Assembly (NCBI RefSeq): GCF_029637705.1
Contig: NZ_CP121252.1
Location: 496,001-560,000, forward strand
Reading direction: 5' to 3'
Length of the DNA: 64,000 nt
Origin: Citricoccus muralis
Lineage (GTDB): Bacteria; Actinomycetota; Actinomycetes; Actinomycetales; Micrococcaceae
Position 1 is the first letter of the stretch, and each line of letters starts with the position of its first letter. The position numbers and the translations under genes are program-made. Of this stretch, positions 7,804-15,420 are shown piece after piece. The notes under the pieces are model-generated. The model ran no database searches. It worked only from the letters and a program-made list of their open reading frames with translations, and had not been told where the DNA came from.

Positions 7804-9903
7804 TCAATCTGCCGCAGACGGCCATGTTTTGGCTACCAACGTGAGTACGTCATAGGTCGCCACGATCTCGTCGTTCTGGTTGTGTAGCACGGCATCCCAC
7901 CGGACTTCGCCGTATTCATCGGTAACGCGCGGAGTGATTTGCTTGGCGGTCAGGGTGACGCGGACGGCGTCGTCGTAGGTCACGGGGGTGATGAATCGGA
8001 GGTTCTCCAGTCCGTAGTTGGCGAGCACCGGGCCGGGTGCCGGCTCCACGAACAATCCGGCGGCCCAGGAAACGAGGAGGTAGCCGTGGGCCACGCGGCG
8101 TGGGAAGAACGGGTTCGCAGTCGCCGCCTCCTCATCGGTGTGTGCGTAGAAGGTGTCGCCTGTTTTCTCGGCGAACTCGAGGATGTCCTCCAGCTTCACG
8201 GTGCGCAACTCGGAGGCGAACTGGTCGCCGATGCGCAGGGACTCCAGGGATTTGCGGAACGGGTGAACGCCGGTGCCGGACTCGACGTCGTCGCGGGTCA
8301 CGGTGTTAGCGGAAGCCCCCGCATGCCACACCCCGGTGATGGCGGTGAGCATATCGGGGGAGCCCTGTAAGGCCGTGCGCTGCATGTAGTGCTTGACGGC
8401 GCGGACGCCACCGAGCTCTTCGCCGCCGCCGGCGCGGCCCGGTCCGCCGTGCACCAGGTGCGGCATGGGGGAGCCGTGGCCGGTGGAGGTCTTGGCGGTC
8501 TGGCGGTTGAGCACGTGCACGCGGCCGTGATGGGCAGCGATGCCGGTGGCGATGGCGCGCACGGTGTCGGCGTCGTTGGAGCAGACGGTGGCGACCAGTG
8601 AGCCGGAGCCCAGCGCGGCCAGGCGGACGGCTTCGTCGGGCGCTCCGGAGTAGCCGATCACCGAGGTTACCGGTCCGAAGGCTTCCACGGAGTGCACTTC
8701 AGCGGTGTTGGCGTCGTCGAACGTCAGGATGGTGGGCGGGAAGAATGCTGCGTCGGTGTCGGATTCCACCGGGCCGGCTCCGCCCAGGCGGATCCGGCCG
8801 CCTGCGTCGACCAGGCGCTGGACAGCCGCGGCGACGTCGCGCTGCTGATCCACCGAGGCCAACGCGCCCATGGTGGTGCCCTCGGCGCGCGGATCCCCGA
8901 CGACGATCTTCGATTCCAGTTGCTCGGTCAGCGCGGACACGACGGGCTCGATGAGGTTATGCGGCACAATCACCCGTCTAATGGCGGTGCATTTCTGCCC
9001 GGCCTTCGCCGTCATCTCCACGAACACGGACTTGATGAACGCAGTGAATTCGGGGGTGCCCTCGGCGGCGTCGGCACCCAAAATAGTAGCGTTGAGCGAG
9101 TCGGTCTCCGCGGTGAAGCGCACCCCGCCCTCAATGACGTTGCGGTGGGTGCGCAGCGACTGGGCGGTGGCGGCCGAGCCGGTGAACACCACGTGGTCGC
9201 GATAGTCCAGGTGGTCCAGCAGATCCCGCGCCGAACCGGAAATCAGCTGCAGTGAGCCCTCGGGCAGGATCCCGGAATCGAGCATGAGCCGTACACAGGC
9301 TTCGGCCACGTAGCCGGTGGGGGTGGCTGGTTTGACGAGGGAGGGCATGCCGGCCAGGAAAGACGGCGCGAACTTCTCCAGCATGCCCCAGACGGGGAAG
9401 TTGAACGCGTTGATCTGCACGGCCACCCCGGGCATGCGGGTGTGTACGTGGGTGCCGATGAACGAACCGTCGGACGAGAGTGGTTCGGTGGCGCCATCGA
9501 GAATGACATTCGCGTTGGGCAGCTCGCGCCGACCCTTGGAGGAGAAGGTGAAGAGGGTGCCGATGCCGCCGTCGACGTCGATGTAGTGATCGCGCTGGGT
9601 GGAGCCCGTGCGGAAGGAGATCTCGTAGAGCTCCTGCTTGTGCTCGGTCAGGTACAGCGCGAGTTCCTTGAGTTTCAGCGCGCGCTCGTGCAAGGTGAGC
9701 TCGCCGAGGGTGCGCTGGCCCACGGAGCGGCCGTACTCGATAGCCTCTGCCAGATCGATCCCGTCTGTGGAGACCCGGATGATCAGCTCCCCGGTGGAGG
9801 CATCGCGGACCTCGGTGCTGCGCTGCGGATTCTCCGGCGTCCACCAGGAGCCAGCGAGGTACGAGGGCAGGATCGAGGTGGTGGTTGACGGCGTGGCGGT
9901 CAT
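7804..9903 (-). CDS. paaZ: PaaZ, bifunctional oxepin-CoA hydrolase / semialdehyde dehydrogenase
   Basis: This 699-residue fusion cleaves the oxepin ring and oxidises the resulting aldehyde to 3-oxo-5,6-dehydrosuberyl-CoA. The N-terminal aldehyde dehydrogenase domain (about 1-530) has catalytic Glu266 in FTAETDSLNA and Cys305 in AGQKCTAIRR. The C-terminal MaoC-type hydratase domain (about 550-699) has NPFFPRRVAHGYLLVSWAAG. The length equals that of full bifunctional PaaZ, so no separate hydratase is needed. GGAGGGGACCC precedes the ATG. The gene is alone in its unit and is preceded by a perfect copy of the PaaR-type operator. Confidence 0.95.
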   Translation of the reverse strand: MTATPSTTTSILPSYLAGSWWTPENPQRSTEVRDASTGELIIRVSTDGIDLAEAIEYGRSVGQRTLGELTLHERALKLKELALYLTEHKQELYEISFRTGSTQRDHYIDVDGGIGTLFTFSSKGRRELPNANVILDGATEPLSSDGSFIGTHVHTRMPGVAVQINAFNFPVWGMLEKFAPSFLAGMPSLVKPATPTGYVAEACVRLMLDSGILPEGSLQLISGSARDLLDHLDYRDHVVFTGSAATAQSLRTHRNVIEGGVRFTAETDSLNATILGADAAEGTPEFTAFIKSVFVEMTAKAGQKCTAIRRVIVPHNLIEPVVSALTEQLESKIVVGDPRAEGTTMGALASVDQQRDVAAAVQRLVDAGGRIRLGGAGPVESDTDAAFFPPTILTFDDANTAEVHSVEAFGPVTSVIGYSGAPDEAVRLAALGSGSLVATVCSNDADTVRAIATGIAAHHGRVHVLNRQTAKTSTGHGSPMPHLVHGGPGRAGGGEELGGVRAVKHYMQRTALQGSPDMLTAITGVWHAGASANTVTRDDVESGTGVHPFRKSLESLRIGDQFASELRTVKLEDILEFAEKTGDTFYAHTDEEAATANPFFPRRVAHGYLLVSWAAGLFVEPAPGPVLANYGLENLRFITPVTYDDAVRVTLTAKQITPRVTDEYGEVRWDAVLHNQNDEIVATYDVLTLVAKTWPSAAD

Positions 9904-9943
9904 GGGTCCCCTCCGGACGGTGCAACGTTTCTGAACGTTTCTG

Positions 9944-9959
9944 AACGATCGGTCGGTAA
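9944..9959 (-). promoter_or_regulatory. PaaR-type operator, site C (upstream of paaZ)
   Basis: On the minus strand this reads TTACCGACCGATCGTT, a perfect match to the motif. It lies about 40 bases upstream of the paaZ ATG. Immediately downstream toward paaZ, at 9924-9947, the decamer AACGTTTCTG occurs twice in tandem followed by AACG. That may reflect a duplicated half-site or part of the promoter. Confidence 0.7.
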
Positions 9960-10072
9960 TGTACTCACCATAACCCACGTCACACTGACCGCGCCAACGC
10001 TGTGAGCGATACCCGCGCACCGTTCACCCGGGGCGGCTAGAATGGACCCGCTGTCTACGAGAGGGATGCCTC

Positions 10073-10540
10073 ATGCTGCGCACCATGTTCCACGCGAAGA
10101 TCCACCGCGCCACGGTGACCGAAGCGAACCTGCACTACGTCGGGTCCGTCACGGTGGACCAGGATCTGCTCGACGCCGCAGGGATCCTGCCGGGCGAGCT
10201 CGTGTCGATTGTGGACATCACCAATGGCGCCCGCCTGGAGACCTACACCATCGCCGGTGATCGCGGTTCGGGCGTGGTCGGTATCAATGGTGCTGCCGCG
10301 CATCTGATCCACCCAGGTGACCTCGTCATCCTGATCGCCTACGCGCATATGGAGGACGCCGAGGCGCGCAGTTTCGTGCCCTCGGTGGTGCACGTGGACG
10401 CCGAGAACCGCATCGTCGAGACCGGGGGAGACCCGGCGGAGGGCATTCTCGACGGCGTGCACCGGCCTCCGCATTCCCGCGCGCTGGCCGACGCCCAGGC
10501 AGACCTTGTGAGCGCGACGACGGCGGGTGTCCGTGGCTGA
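10073..10540 (+). CDS. panD: PanD, aspartate 1-decarboxylase
   Basis: This 155-residue proenzyme makes beta-alanine from aspartate for pantothenate and CoA synthesis. The self-cleavage site Gly24-Ser25 is intact ([10 protein letters not shown]); Ser25 becomes the pyruvoyl cofactor. The remainder matches Pan[16 protein letters not shown], then [27 protein letters not shown]. Family members are about 120-140 residues, so the C terminus is slightly longer. It overlaps the downstream thioesterase gene by 14 bases. Why a CoA-precursor gene sits inside a CoA-consuming aromatic catabolon is not evident; it may be coincidental. Confidence 0.95.
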   Translation: MLRTMFHAKIHRATVTEANLHYVGSVTVDQDLLDAAGILPGELVSIVDITNGARLETYTIAGDRGSGVVGINGAAAHLIHPGDLVILIAYAHMEDAEARSFVPSVVHVDAENRIVETGGDPAEGILDGVHRPPHSRALADAQADLVSATTAGVRG

Positions 10541-10976
10541 TCTGCAGCCCGAAGCGCCCCGCGAAGCAGACCAGCACTCGCTGTGGACCATCACCCTCGG
10601 CGAGCTCGACGAGAAGATGGGCGTGGAAGTCTTCGAACAGTCCGCGCAGCGCGTCGTCGCCACCATGCCGGTCGAGGGCAACCGTCAGTCCCTCGGTCTG
10701 TTGCACGGCGGGGCCATGGTCGCCATCGCCGAGGCGGTCGGTTCCTGGGCTGCCGTCATCCACGCCTCCTCGATGGGCAAGGTCGCCGTCGGCGTCGATA
10801 TCAACGCCACCCACCACCGGTCCGCGCGCGCCGGGCTGGTCACCGCTACCGCCACGGCTCTTCATTTGGGACGCAGCCTCACCACCCACGAAGTCATCGT
10901 GGAGCACGAAAACGGTGACCGGCTCTGCACCGCCCGTATCACGAACTTCGTGAAGGATCGCCCCGGCGCCCGCTGA
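10527..10976 (+). CDS. Hotdog-fold acyl-CoA thioesterase (PaaI/MenI-like)
   Basis: This 149-residue hotdog thioesterase has the signature [22 protein letters not shown], in which a Glu replaces the Asp of the PaaI gene at 2953. That arrangement (HGG then E) is the one seen in the 4-HBT / DHNA-CoA thioesterase branch, so a role in menaquinone synthesis (MenI) is as likely as one in PAA rescue. GTG at 10527 is the assumed start; a second GTG six bases on is possible. It overlaps panD by 14 bases, suggesting translational coupling, and is followed by a strong hairpin terminator. Confidence 0.75.
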   Translation: MSVADLQPEAPREADQHSLWTITLGELDEKMGVEVFEQSAQRVVATMPVEGNRQSLGLLHGGAMVAIAEAVGSWAAVIHASSMGKVAVGVDINATHHRSARAGLVTATATALHLGRSLTTHEVIVEHENGDRLCTARITNFVKDRPGAR

Positions 10977-11020
10977 TCCTCACGTTCTGATCCGCGCGGA
11001 CTGCGCTAACTACACAGGGC

Positions 11021-11057
11021 AGCGCCCCCGCACGGTAGGGATCCGTGCGGGGGCGCT
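11021..11057. terminator. Bidirectional hairpin terminator
   Basis: A perfect 15-bp stem (AGCGCCCCCGCACGG with its complement) encloses a 7-base loop. It lies between the convergent ends of the thioesterase (10976) and the acetate symporter (11102). No long T-run follows on either strand, as is usual in actinobacteria. Confidence 0.8.
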
Positions 11058-11101
11058 GAGGTGATGCAGGCTCTGGCCTGCGTATCGGCCTCGCGGCCGG
11101 T

Positions 11102-12745
11102 CTAGTGTTCGACCGCTTTCTCGGCGCCAACGCCGGTGAGCGAGCGGATCTCCATTTCGGCTTGTTTCGCCGGATCCTCGTTGTCCTTGGAGGTGACCGA
11201 ACCGAGCCAGCCCAGGAAGAAGGCCAGGGGGATCGACACCAGGCCGGGGTTGGTGAGCGGGTAGAGCGCCATGTCGATCTCGGGGAAGAACGAGGTCGGA
11301 GCGCCCCACACCACGGGCGAGAAGAAGATCAGCGCCACTGAAGAACCCAGTCCGCCGTACATCGACCACAGTGCACCGCGGGTGGTGAACCGGCGCCAGA
11401 ACAGCGAGTACAGGATGGTCGGCAGGTTCGCCGAGGCCGCCACCGCGAACGCCAGTGACACCAAGAACGCCACGTTCTGGCCCTGGGCGCCAATGCCGCC
11501 GGCGATCGCCAGCAAGCCAACGACGATCACCGTGATGCGTCCAACCCGGACCTCGCCCTTCGAATCGATCTGGCCCTTCTTGATGACCTGACCGTAAATG
11601 TCGTGAGCGAACGAGGCGGAGGCGGTGATGGTGAGTCCGGCAACCACCGCGAGGATGGTGGCGAACGCGACGGCCGCGATCAGTCCCAGCAACAAAGTGC
11701 CGCCGAGCTCGTAGGCCAGCAGCGGAGCCGCCGAGTTCTGACCGCCCGGTGCGTTGTTGATCTGCTCGGGGGTGAGCAGGGCCGCAGCGCCGAAGCCGAG
11801 CACTAGGGTGAACAGGTAGAAGGCGCCGATGAGCACGATCGCCCACACTACGGACTTGCGGGCCTCCTTGGCGGTGGGCACCGTGTAGAACCGCATCAGC
11901 ACGTGCGGCAGGCCGGCGGTGCCGAAGACCAGGGCGATGCCCAGGGAGATGAAGTTCAGCTTGGTCATGAAGTCCGCCCCGTACTGCAGACCCGGCTCGA
12001 GCAGGCCCGGTTCACCGGAGACCTCCACAGCCTGGCCGAGCACCTCGGAGAAGTTGAACCCGAACAGGGCCAGGATCCACACGGTCATCACGGCGGTGCC
12101 GGCGATGAGCAGGGTGGCCTTGATGATCTGGACGTAGGTCGTGCCTTTCATGCCGCCGATGAACACGTAGACGATCATCAGCATTCCGACGACGGTGATC
12201 ACCAGGGACTGGCCGGCCCGGCTGTCGATGCCGAGCAGCAGGGAGACCAGCGCGCCAGCACCGGCCATCTGAGCGAGCAGGTAGAACACGCAGACCGCCA
12301 GTGTTGAAGCAGCGGCGGCGATGCGTACGGGGCGCTGCTTCAGTCGGAAGCTGAGCACGTCGGCCATGGTGAACTTGCCGGTGTTGCGCAGCATCTCGGC
12401 GACGGCGAGCAAGGCGACCAGCCATGCCACCAGGAAGCCGATGGAGTACAGGAAGCCGTCGTAACCGTAGATGGCGATGGCGCCCACGATGCCGAGGAAC
12501 GAGGCGGCCGAGAGGTAGTCACCCGCGATGGCCACGCCGTTCTGGGTGCCGGAGAAGGACCGGCCGCCCGCGTAGAAGTCCGCTGCGGTTTTCGTGTTTT
12601 TCGAGGCACGCAGCACCAGCCACAGGGTGATGCACACGAACACCAGGAAGATGCCGATGTTCGCCCACGGGTTGCCCACATGGGTGCTGAGAGTTTCCTC
12701 CTGGGCCAGGAGCTGACCGGAGGCGAGAGTCGTCAGGGTGCTCAT
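11102..12745 (-). CDS. actP: Sodium/monocarboxylate symporter, ActP/MctC-like
   Basis: This 547-residue polytopic membrane protein of the solute:sodium symporter family has about 13 hydrophobic helices. The family blocks DFYAGGRSFSGTQNGVAIAGDYLSAASFLG and GTAGLPHVLMRFYTVPTAKEARKS are characteristic of acetate/pyruvate/propionate permeases (ActP, MctC). It starts inside the stop of the DUF485 gene (ATGA overlap), the usual pairing for this transporter type. Substrate specificity within monocarboxylates cannot be told from sequence. A CRP/GlxR-like site lies upstream of the operon, which fits catabolite control of acetate uptake. Confidence 0.9.
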   Translation of the reverse strand: MSTLTTLASGQLLAQEETLSTHVGNPWANIGIFLVFVCITLWLVLRASKNTKTAADFYAGGRSFSGTQNGVAIAGDYLSAASFLGIVGAIAIYGYDGFLYSIGFLVAWLVALLAVAEMLRNTGKFTMADVLSFRLKQRPVRIAAAASTLAVCVFYLLAQMAGAGALVSLLLGIDSRAGQSLVITVVGMLMIVYVFIGGMKGTTYVQIIKATLLIAGTAVMTVWILALFGFNFSEVLGQAVEVSGEPGLLEPGLQYGADFMTKLNFISLGIALVFGTAGLPHVLMRFYTVPTAKEARKSVVWAIVLIGAFYLFTLVLGFGAAALLTPEQINNAPGGQNSAAPLLAYELGGTLLLGLIAAVAFATILAVVAGLTITASASFAHDIYGQVIKKGQIDSKGEVRVGRITVIVVGLLAIAGGIGAQGQNVAFLVSLAFAVAASANLPTILYSLFWRRFTTRGALWSMYGGLGSSVALIFFSPVVWGAPTSFFPEIDMALYPLTNPGLVSIPLAFFLGWLGSVTSKDNEDPAKQAEMEIRSLTGVGAEKAVEH

Positions 12746-13131
12746 GCGCGTCCCTCCTTCGGTGCGGGTGCGGCGGGCTCGTCATCGGGAAGACCGACGC
12801 CGGCCGCCTCTAGTTCCTCGCGGATCTCGGTGGAGGGCGGGTCCATCTTGCGGTTGGCGAATGACACGTAGATGCCGGTGATGACGAAGGTGCTGACGAA
12901 CTGCAGCAGCCCCATCACGATGCCGACATTGATGTTGCCGAGGACCTTGATGGCCATGAATTCTGGGGCGAATGCCGCTAACAGGATGTAGACCAGGTAC
13001 CAGATCAGGAAGATGGCCATCATCGGGAAGACGAAGCTGCGGTGTGTTTTCCGTAGCTGCTGGAACTGAGGCCGGGCCTGCACCTCCTGATAGTCAACGT
13101 GCCCTGAGGTGGGGGCGTGAGCTGAACTCAT
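12742..13131 (-). CDS. DUF485 membrane protein, small partner of ActP-type symporter
   Basis: This 129-residue protein has two membrane helices (about residues 34-55 and 67-90) and the DUF485 features RKTHRSFVFPMMAIFLIWY and NVGIVMGLLQFVSTFVITGIYVSFANRKMDP. DUF485 genes sit immediately upstream of acetate permease genes across bacteria (yjcH-actP) and are taken to be an accessory subunit. GAAGGAG lies seven bases upstream of the ATG at 13131. It overlaps actP by four bases. Confidence 0.92.
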   Translation of the reverse strand: MSSAHAPTSGHVDYQEVQARPQFQQLRKTHRSFVFPMMAIFLIWYLVYILLAAFAPEFMAIKVLGNINVGIVMGLLQFVSTFVITGIYVSFANRKMDPPSTEIREELEAAGVGLPDDEPAAPAPKEGRA

Positions 13132-13165
13132 CGACTGCTCCTTCGCGTGCGAGAGTATGAATGGG

Positions 13166-13181
13166 TGTGACGTGGACCACA
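13166..13181. promoter_or_regulatory. CRP/GlxR-like site upstream of DUF485-actP
   Basis: TGTGA-CGTGGA-CCACA matches nine of ten arm positions of TGTGA-N6-TCACA. It is about 35 bases upstream of the DUF485 start and about 105 bases before the divergent sensor kinase gene, so it could act on the symporter operon and possibly on both. Confidence 0.55.
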
Positions 13182-13284
13182 CTGCCGCACGGTTTGGGTG
13201 AATGAGAAGCGCGTTGGTGAGGTGGTGCGGTGAACGGTGGACGTCAGGCGCTGAACGGTCGGTGAGCTGGGCTCCTGGCTTACC

Positions 13285-14136
13285 ATGGTGTTCATGATCC
13301 AGCTCACTCCTCTCGGCATTGCCCTGCTGATGCTGGGTGGGCTGATCCTCGTCGTCGTGCTGTTGGTGTTCACACGACGCCGGTCCGCGCAGCATTTTCG
13401 GCGGGTGCACGGCGCCGATGACGCCGACGTCGCAGGAGCAGTCGGTGTGGCCGAGGCTGAGACGTCCGCCGAGGAACATTACCGGAAGCTTGCCGAGGAC
13501 ACGCACAACCACCTGGTGGAGGCGCAACTGCGCAGCCTGCGCGCCCAGATCTCCCCGCACTTCATCTACAACAGCCTGAACGTGATCGCCTCGCTGATCC
13601 CCACCGATCCGGTGCGAGCGCGGGAACTGGTGCTGGAGTTTGCCGATTTCACCCGATACTCGCTGCGCTCGGACACCGATTTCACCACCCTGGCTGAGGA
13701 GCTGGACGCCGTCGAGCGTTACGTGCTGCTGCAGAAGGCCCGCTTCGCCGACCGGATCCAGGTGTCGCTGTCGATCGCCCCGGAAGTGCTGGGCATGGAG
13801 GTGCCGTTTCTGGCGGTGCAGCCGCTGGTGGAGAATGCCATGCGGCACGGACTGAAGGACACCGATGAGGTCGGCTACGTGCATCTGAGCGTGCGCGATG
13901 AGGGCACCCACGCCGTCATTAGTGTGGAAGATGGCGGGGTGGGGGCGGACCCGGAGTACATGGCACAGGTGCTGCGCGGTGAGGCCGAGGGGTCGCACAT
14001 CGGGCTGCGCAATGTGGACCTGCGGCTGCGCCAGGCCTACGGTGGCGACCACGGGCTGACCATTGATACCGCCCCGGACGCCGGCATGCGCGTCTGGCTG
14101 CGGATCCCGAAATTTAGGACGGTGACCGCCGGATGA
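13285..14136 (+). CDS. LytS/YehU-type sensor histidine kinase
   Basis: This 283-residue kinase has one N-terminal membrane helix (about residues 8-30), a short linker, a His_kinase domain with phosphoacceptor His92 in ISPHFIYNSLNVIASLI, and an HATPase_c domain (VQPLVENAMRHGLKD; VEDGGVG; GLRNVDLRLRQAYG). The single helix and lack of an extracytoplasmic domain mean any stimulus probably comes through a partner, plausibly the symporter encoded downstream. The ATG at 13285 lacks a clear ribosome binding site; an internal ATG nine bases later is an alternative. It overlaps the response regulator by four bases. Confidence 0.88.
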   Translation: MVFMIQLTPLGIALLMLGGLILVVVLLVFTRRRSAQHFRRVHGADDADVAGAVGVAEAETSAEEHYRKLAEDTHNHLVEAQLRSLRAQISPHFIYNSLNVIASLIPTDPVRARELVLEFADFTRYSLRSDTDFTTLAEELDAVERYVLLQKARFADRIQVSLSIAPEVLGMEVPFLAVQPLVENAMRHGLKDTDEVGYVHLSVRDEGTHAVISVEDGGVGADPEYMAQVLRGEAEGSHIGLRNVDLRLRQAYGGDHGLTIDTAPDAGMRVWLRIPKFRTVTAG

Positions 14137-14960
14137 CCCCGCATCGACACGCGCCCAGCACCCTGGAGATCCTCGTCGTCGACGACGAAGCCCCCGCCGT
14201 CGCCATCCTCGAGTGGATGTTGCGCGACGAGCCCTGCGCCGGCACCGTGCACACGGCAGCCTCCGCCACCGCGGCGTTGCGGGTGCTGGCCGACCACCCC
14301 GTCGACGTCGTGTTGCTCGATATTCACATGCCCGGCCCCTCTGGGCTGGAGCTGGCCCGGCAGTTGCGCTCCGGTGCGTCTGACCCGCCGCAGATTATTT
14401 TCGTGACGGCGGATGCCCAGCCCGCCGTGGAGGCGTTCGAACTGGAGGCCCGGGACTACCTGCTCAAACCGGTGCGGGCCGAGCGCCTGCATGCCGCGCT
14501 GCTGAAAGTGGCGGCGGATCGGTATGGGGGTGCGAACGGCGCCGGGTCTGAGGTGGACGGCACGGGCGAGGAAGACACCCGGGTGGCGGTGCTGCAGGGG
14601 GATTCCACACTGCTGATCCACATCGCCGAGATCCGGTGGGCCCAGGCACAGGGGGACTACGCCCGGCTGCATACCGAGACCGGATCCTACCTGCTGCGGA
14701 TCACCCTCAACGAGCTGGAACACCAGTGGGCGGAGCAGGGGTTCATGCGCATCCACCGCTCCCACGCGGTGAACCTGAACCATGTGCGCCGAATCCTGCA
14801 CCGACAGGGGCGGATGTCGGTGCAGCTGCACGGAGCCGAGGCCGCGGAACTTCAGGTGTCGCGACGCTCGATGCCCCAGGTGCGGGAGCGGCTCGAGGAG
14901 CTCACGGTGCGGGCCCGGTCTCGCGGGGGAGGCGACGACATTGGTGGCGCCGATGCCTGA
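14133..14960 (+). CDS. LytTR-family response regulator
   Basis: This 275-residue regulator has a receiver domain (residues 12-125) with the acidic pair in VVDDEAPA, phosphoacceptor Asp63 in LLDIHMPGPSG and Lys in YLLKPV. A Gly-rich linker joins it to a C-terminal LytTR DNA-binding domain (about 148-255: IRWAQAQGDYARLHTETGSYLLR; FMRIHRSHAVNLNHVRRI). It pairs with the overlapping LytS-type kinase. By analogy with other LytS/LytTR pairs placed next to carboxylate transporters, it probably induces the adjacent symporter when external substrate is present; that target is inferred. Confidence 0.9.
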   Translation: MTPHRHAPSTLEILVVDDEAPAVAILEWMLRDEPCAGTVHTAASATAALRVLADHPVDVVLLDIHMPGPSGLELARQLRSGASDPPQIIFVTADAQPAVEAFELEARDYLLKPVRAERLHAALLKVAADRYGGANGAGSEVDGTGEEDTRVAVLQGDSTLLIHIAEIRWAQAQGDYARLHTETGSYLLRITLNELEHQWAEQGFMRIHRSHAVNLNHVRRILHRQGRMSVQLHGAEAAELQVSRRSMPQVRERLEELTVRARSRGGGDDIGGADA

Positions 14961-15420
14961 GCTGCCGCCCCGACTCGCCCCGGCCGACCCCGCCGAGCCC
15001 ACCGACGTGTTCGCCCCGCTGCGCGGCCACCGGGTGCGGGTGCTGGGTCCTCGCCGGGCGCCGAGCCTGACCGAGGTGCTGCTCGACCCCACCCGCGGGC
15101 ATCTGCGTGAGGACGCCGACGACGCCGCACTGCGCGCCCTGATCCGCCACCAGCTGCGCCTGGCCGTGGGCATTGTAGGCGGGTTTTTCGCCGTCGTCGT
15201 GCTGACCGTGGTGCTCATCGGGACGGGCGCGGCCGACCGGTGGACCGTGGCGTCCGTGCCGCTGGAGTGGCTGATTCCGGCGGCGGTGCTGCCGGGACTG
15301 CTCCTCGGGCTGGGGTGGATGTTCGTGCGGCGCACCGAGGCCCGCGAGGCGCGGTGGGCCCGTGAGACCGGCCCCGATTCCGCCCCCGCTGCCGCCGGAA
15401 CCGCGGGGGAGCGCCCATGA
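14944..15420 (+). CDS. Small two-helix membrane protein, probable symporter accessory subunit
   Basis: This protein of about 158 residues has no family I can name with certainty. It has a Pro-rich N terminus, a basic segment (FAPLRGHRVRVLGPRRAPS), and two membrane helices near residues 72-95 and 104-122. The length, two-helix topology and overlap with the following SSS symporter (ATGA) mirror the DUF485-ActP pair next door, so it is probably the equivalent small subunit. Start choice is uncertain: GTG 14944 has GGGGGAGG 11 bases upstream, TTG 14941 is also possible, and ATG 14953 is in frame. It overlaps the end of the response regulator gene. Confidence 0.6.
   Translation: MAPMPELPPRLAPADPAEPTDVFAPLRGHRVRVLGPRRAPSLTEVLLDPTRGHLREDADDAALRALIRHQLRLAVGIVGGFFAVVVLTVVLIGTGAADRWTVASVPLEWLIPAAVLPGLLLGLGWMFVRRTEAREARWARETGPDSAPAAAGTAGERP

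Noticed and set aside
9924-9947. Tandem AACGTTTCTG repeat as a possible small array or integration site
   Set aside because: There are only two copies beside the paaZ operator; this is better explained as part of the promoter or operator region.
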